From the NCBI GenBank assembly GCA_903813345.2, contig CAIIXF020000010.1, positions 30,994,828 to 31,058,827 on the forward strand: a DNA stretch of 64,000 nt, written 5' to 3'. A model generated the notes under the pieces. The model had not been told where the DNA came from, searched no databases, and saw nothing but the letters and a program-made list of their open reading frames with translations. Numbering within the stretch: position 1 is the stretch's first letter; every line of letters starts with the position of its first letter. A program made the position numbers and the translations under genes. The DNA comes from Owenia fusiformis. Taxonomy: Eukaryota > Annelida > Polychaeta > Sabellida > Oweniidae. This document shows, piece by piece, positions 60,950-64,000 of this stretch.

Positions 60950-62268
60950 TTGTACAATATAATTGGCAAAGTTGGCGAAAATATGCATCAATAACCTATT
61001 CTTCATTAACAAATTATAATTGCCCACAATTAAACTCAGTGAATTCATTATTGTTTTACTTTTATAAGGAGGGTATAACGACGGTGGTTATAAACGTCCA
61101 ACATTTTATTTGATATTGTTACGCTAAAATGTATGAACGACTGGATAAAATTATAAAAAAAGAAATATCTCACGCAAGTACTTAAACATAAACACTTTCT
61201 CTGGGAAATGATAAACGTCAGGTTTAATCTTGAAGATGTTTTAGATCGGCCGTAAGAGCAATTATTTTTTAAGATAATATAGACGAGAGATTTCAATTTA
61301 ATCGAGAGGGAAATTGTTATCAGGATATACGTGATGCACTTTAAAGGTTATACACACACTTATTAGATGATCAATTGGCGTGTTGAAAGAAACTATATTA
61401 TACATTACAGTCTACCAATTTCCCACAGGTACATAACCAAACATATTATTTTGTATCAATGATGCTTCTTTCATTTGGAAAATGAATATTTTTATATTAA
61501 CGTGTTGTACTATATGTAACTTTAATCAAGTTTGATTGCACGGTGGTGTATATCACTAATTAAAAATTGAAATCGTGTTTTCTCTATTTTCTGTGTAAAG
61601 TCATTAAGAACAATACGTAGAATATGTTATCAATGGGGAATAATATATTATCATTGATACTATATTTAAGTTGATAAACGTGTTTTTATTCCTTTTATCA
61701 GTCTGTTGGGTCCAACATAATTAAACGTATTATAGAGAATAACGAAAATTACACAGGTCCTAGTAAATACTCAATGCATCAAAACGTCAGAAGTTAGATA
61801 CTGACGTGTCCATGGGAACACATATATTATTGATTGTATTAAAAAACTGTTAATAAACCTGTTTGTATTCCCTTTATCACTCTTTGGGGTCAAATTTATG
61901 ATATTGAGACCATGTCGTGGATAACCATGAACATGGTTATTGTATCAGAAAATTACATTAGCAAAGTTGGTGGCATTGTTAAGGCATAAAGAAGAGGTAT
62001 GTAGACGTTTTGCCAATAACGCCTATCCCGAGGTGTTCGTCCATTGATCAACCCGTCCCAAGCAAGCACTGATTGGAAATTTATATGACAGAAACTAGAT
62101 GATTATCAACCTTGCAAATCCGTGGGCATTTAAATGACCCATTCAACGATGAATGTATCATGTAACATGACCGTAATCGACATTGATAGAGCATAGAAAG
62201 GTTATGATTGGGTCACTATTCATAAAGCAGGACGTAAATATGACTTATCTAAATAATGAATATATGTT
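60950..62268. other. Non-coding stretch with a diverged ancient repeat
   Basis: 61600-61990 is a copy of the repeat at 13.3-13.6 kb and 32.9-33.1 kb; a short GTTTTTATTCC..GGGTCCAA motif occurs near 61682 and again, diverged, near 61862. No exon was found. Confidence 0.4.
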
Positions 62269-62272
62269 TTAA

Positions 62273-62870
62273 AGGGAAATTCCCTGTCAGACTATTTCTC
62301 TCCTGATATGGTAGCTATAATAATTTATATACTTTACATATTTAGCAAAGCACGTGGAAATGTTTTGATATGGTCAATATTGATCATTTAAAAATGTAGT
62401 ACTCATTTCCAGTAAGCTGCCATCTTTTAATTTCATTCAGGAAGTGATGTCATCAACTCTCACCTGTCATAACCTTGCCATTACAGTATAGGAAAGTAGC
62501 ACAAAATCACTTCTAGAGAAGAACCCCTTATCTTCTGTGGAACAATATTTTCAGGGCTTGTCAACTAAGAATTAAAGAAGAGATTTTCAGAAGGATTTAA
62601 ATCATAGACCAAATTGAAAAAATATTCTGCTGGTTTTGGTATTCTTAATAGCTCCTTTCCTAATGCTATATGCAAAGTTGAGAGTCGCTGACATCACTTC
62701 CTGGGTGAAATCTTAAAAGATGGCAGCCTACTGGTATTGAGCACTACATTTTTAAGTAATCAATATTGACTATATCAAAACATTTGTCCATGTTTTGCTG
62801 AACATGGTAAGTATATATATGGTTATAACTACCATATTAGGAGAGATATGGTCTGGCAAGGAATATCCCT
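62273..62870. mobile_element. 598-bp MITE with TTAA flanks and about 120-bp inverted ends
   Basis: TTAA at 62269-62272 and 62871-62874 bounds AGGGAAATTCC..GGAATATCCCT. The inverted ends continue inward through TCTCTCCTGATATGGTAG and TTTTGATATGGTCAATATTG. TTAA target sites are the piggyBac signature, so a piggyBac-derived MITE is likely; no transposase is present. A diverged relative is at 13906-14418. Confidence 0.7.
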
Positions 62871-63486
62871 TTAAGTAAAATTAAACAATCTTACAAATGC
62901 TGCGACGCAAGATATTGTGTGTTAAAACACCAGTGAAAAGATACAATTGCTAAAAGTAATTTGTATTCAAACCAATACCACCTGGCAATGACATCTCCTT
63001 TGATGTAACACCAAAAGGTAACTTACGGCATATTTGCTTTTATCTCGCAAGCGTCACATTTGTTTAAGATAAAACTACAAAGGCGGCATCTGTTAAAACA
63101 TGTTTGAAAAATGCCTCAGCCAATCAGCTTAAAGCATTTCAGTGTGTAAATCTATTGATATATGTATAAAAATGATTTTGTTGTGCATTCAATTTTTTCA
63201 ATTCAATTCAAAACTGCACGGACTGAGCAGTACTATTCTTTAAAAAGGGGTGACAGCATATCATCCGTGTATTCATTTTTGTCAATGCAATGATTTTCCA
63301 ACTAAGTTTTTCTAAATAATCTTTCTGCATTAAATTAATTATTTCATTTCCTATAACATTTTGACAAACATAATTTAATTTCTTCAAAGACAATAATCTT
63401 GTAGATGCAAATGGTGAACTGTTCGACCTCATTATTGACCAGAGCAATAAAGAATCATGTATTATTCTATATTGGAAATATAAAAG

Positions 63487-63579
63487 CACGAATGTACTAA
63501 CCCATTTACATAATAGACTATAATGCACAAAAGCGAAGCCTGAGTGCATTATCAGAATGGGTCAGTACAAATACGAATG
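63487..63579. repeat. Foldback with AAGCGAAGCC core
   Basis: ATAATGCAC and GTGCATTAT pair around AAAAGCGAAGCCTGA. The arms extend outward with mismatches (ACGAATGTACTAACCCAT against ATGGGTCAGTACAAATACGA). The minus-strand frame 63208-63549 starts in this foldback. It has no recognised domain and is not called a gene. The stretches 62880-63480 and 63590-64000 hold nothing else recognised. Confidence 0.6.
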
Positions 63580-64000
63580 ATTTATTTCTTAATTATTGCA
63601 CTATTGATAGACAGGTAAAAAATAAAATAAACTCGGCCCCGTGCTTGCTAGGTACTGGTCTAACCAGTGATTCATATGTGGTTACTTTCATGATTCTAAC
63701 TTGATTGATAGATCTAAGGGCCTTCGTGATGTTAAATTATGCATATCTATTCACGCATTTGGCCAATTCCTAAAAGTGTATGACATTATCAAAATTAGAT
63801 TAATGTTCATTATTTCGGTAAGATATATAGAATTTCTTTACATCGCCATAAATTCTCAATCAGATGGGCAAACAGAGTTAGTTGTATACATATTACATTT
63901 AATTTCTCTAAGGCCTCTCCCATTGTTAATTTGATCTGCAAATGTATCTTAAATAGGCTTAAATCGTACACGTTTCCTGTCATCACTGAATAGTTGAAGG

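Noticed and set aside
63208-63549. 113-codon minus-strand frame, perhaps a LINE tail
   Set aside because: No conserved LINE or other motif could be recognised, and its start is in a foldback.

Overview
The window looks like AT-rich nuclear DNA of a marine invertebrate, probably a lophotrochozoan or an ambulacrarian. The reasons are spliced genes with GT..AG introns, very long non-coding stretches, many small inverted-repeat DNA transposons, a tRNA-derived SINE, degraded LINEs, and a single-exon rhodopsin-class neuropeptide-type receptor. No bacterial gene organisation, rRNA, CRISPR array or intact tRNA was seen. The species cannot be fixed from sequence alone.

Three host genes can be supported. 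(1) On the minus strand, 537-6703 holds five coding exons of a zinc-ribbon protein that runs off the left edge. All splice phases agree and the last two 48-nt exons are duplicates of each other. A possible non-coding first exon lies near 10.0 kb. (2) On the plus strand, 21900-23306 is a complete intronless coding exon for a 468-residue seven-transmembrane receptor with several unusual key residues. (3) On the plus strand, 41586-47260 holds four phase-1 exons of a secreted protein: signal peptide plus Ser/Arg/His-rich linker, two sushi (CCP) domains and a PAN/Apple-like domain. It probably continues to the right.

The remainder is repeat landscape. 0-10 kb: a seven-copy repeat and a foldback element inside the introns of gene 1, then a (GGAC)n-bearing inverted-repeat element. 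10-20 kb: AT-rich tandem repeats, a TTAA-flanked MITE, a TA-flanked MITE, an 805-bp foldback and a MITE nested in another. 25-31 kb: a mariner relic, a CpG-rich patch, a structured hairpin, a palindrome-rich element and a three-arm inverted repeat. 34-40 kb: a 37-bp minisatellite, a (GTCC)n-bearing element, a LINE reverse transcriptase fragment and a SINE. 41-47 kb: the sushi gene, reshaped by a 122-bp tandem repeat across its first splice donor and a 1.65-kb tandem duplication. 49-50.7 kb: an 87-bp minisatellite. 50.7-60.3 kb: two diverged copies of one segment, one carrying a LINE tail and the other a 5.9-kb inverted-repeat transposon with a Tc1/mariner element nested inside. 60-64 kb: further diverged copies of repeats seen earlier in the window.

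Nothing suggests the three genes act together. They are widely spaced host genes in a repeat-dense region. The most distinctive observations are the 5.9-kb element with its paralogous empty site and repeated GTTGCTATAGCAAC-type palindromes, the duplicated splice donor in the sushi gene, the CTAAnnnnnnTTAG palindrome family near 29.5 kb, and the atypical receptor.
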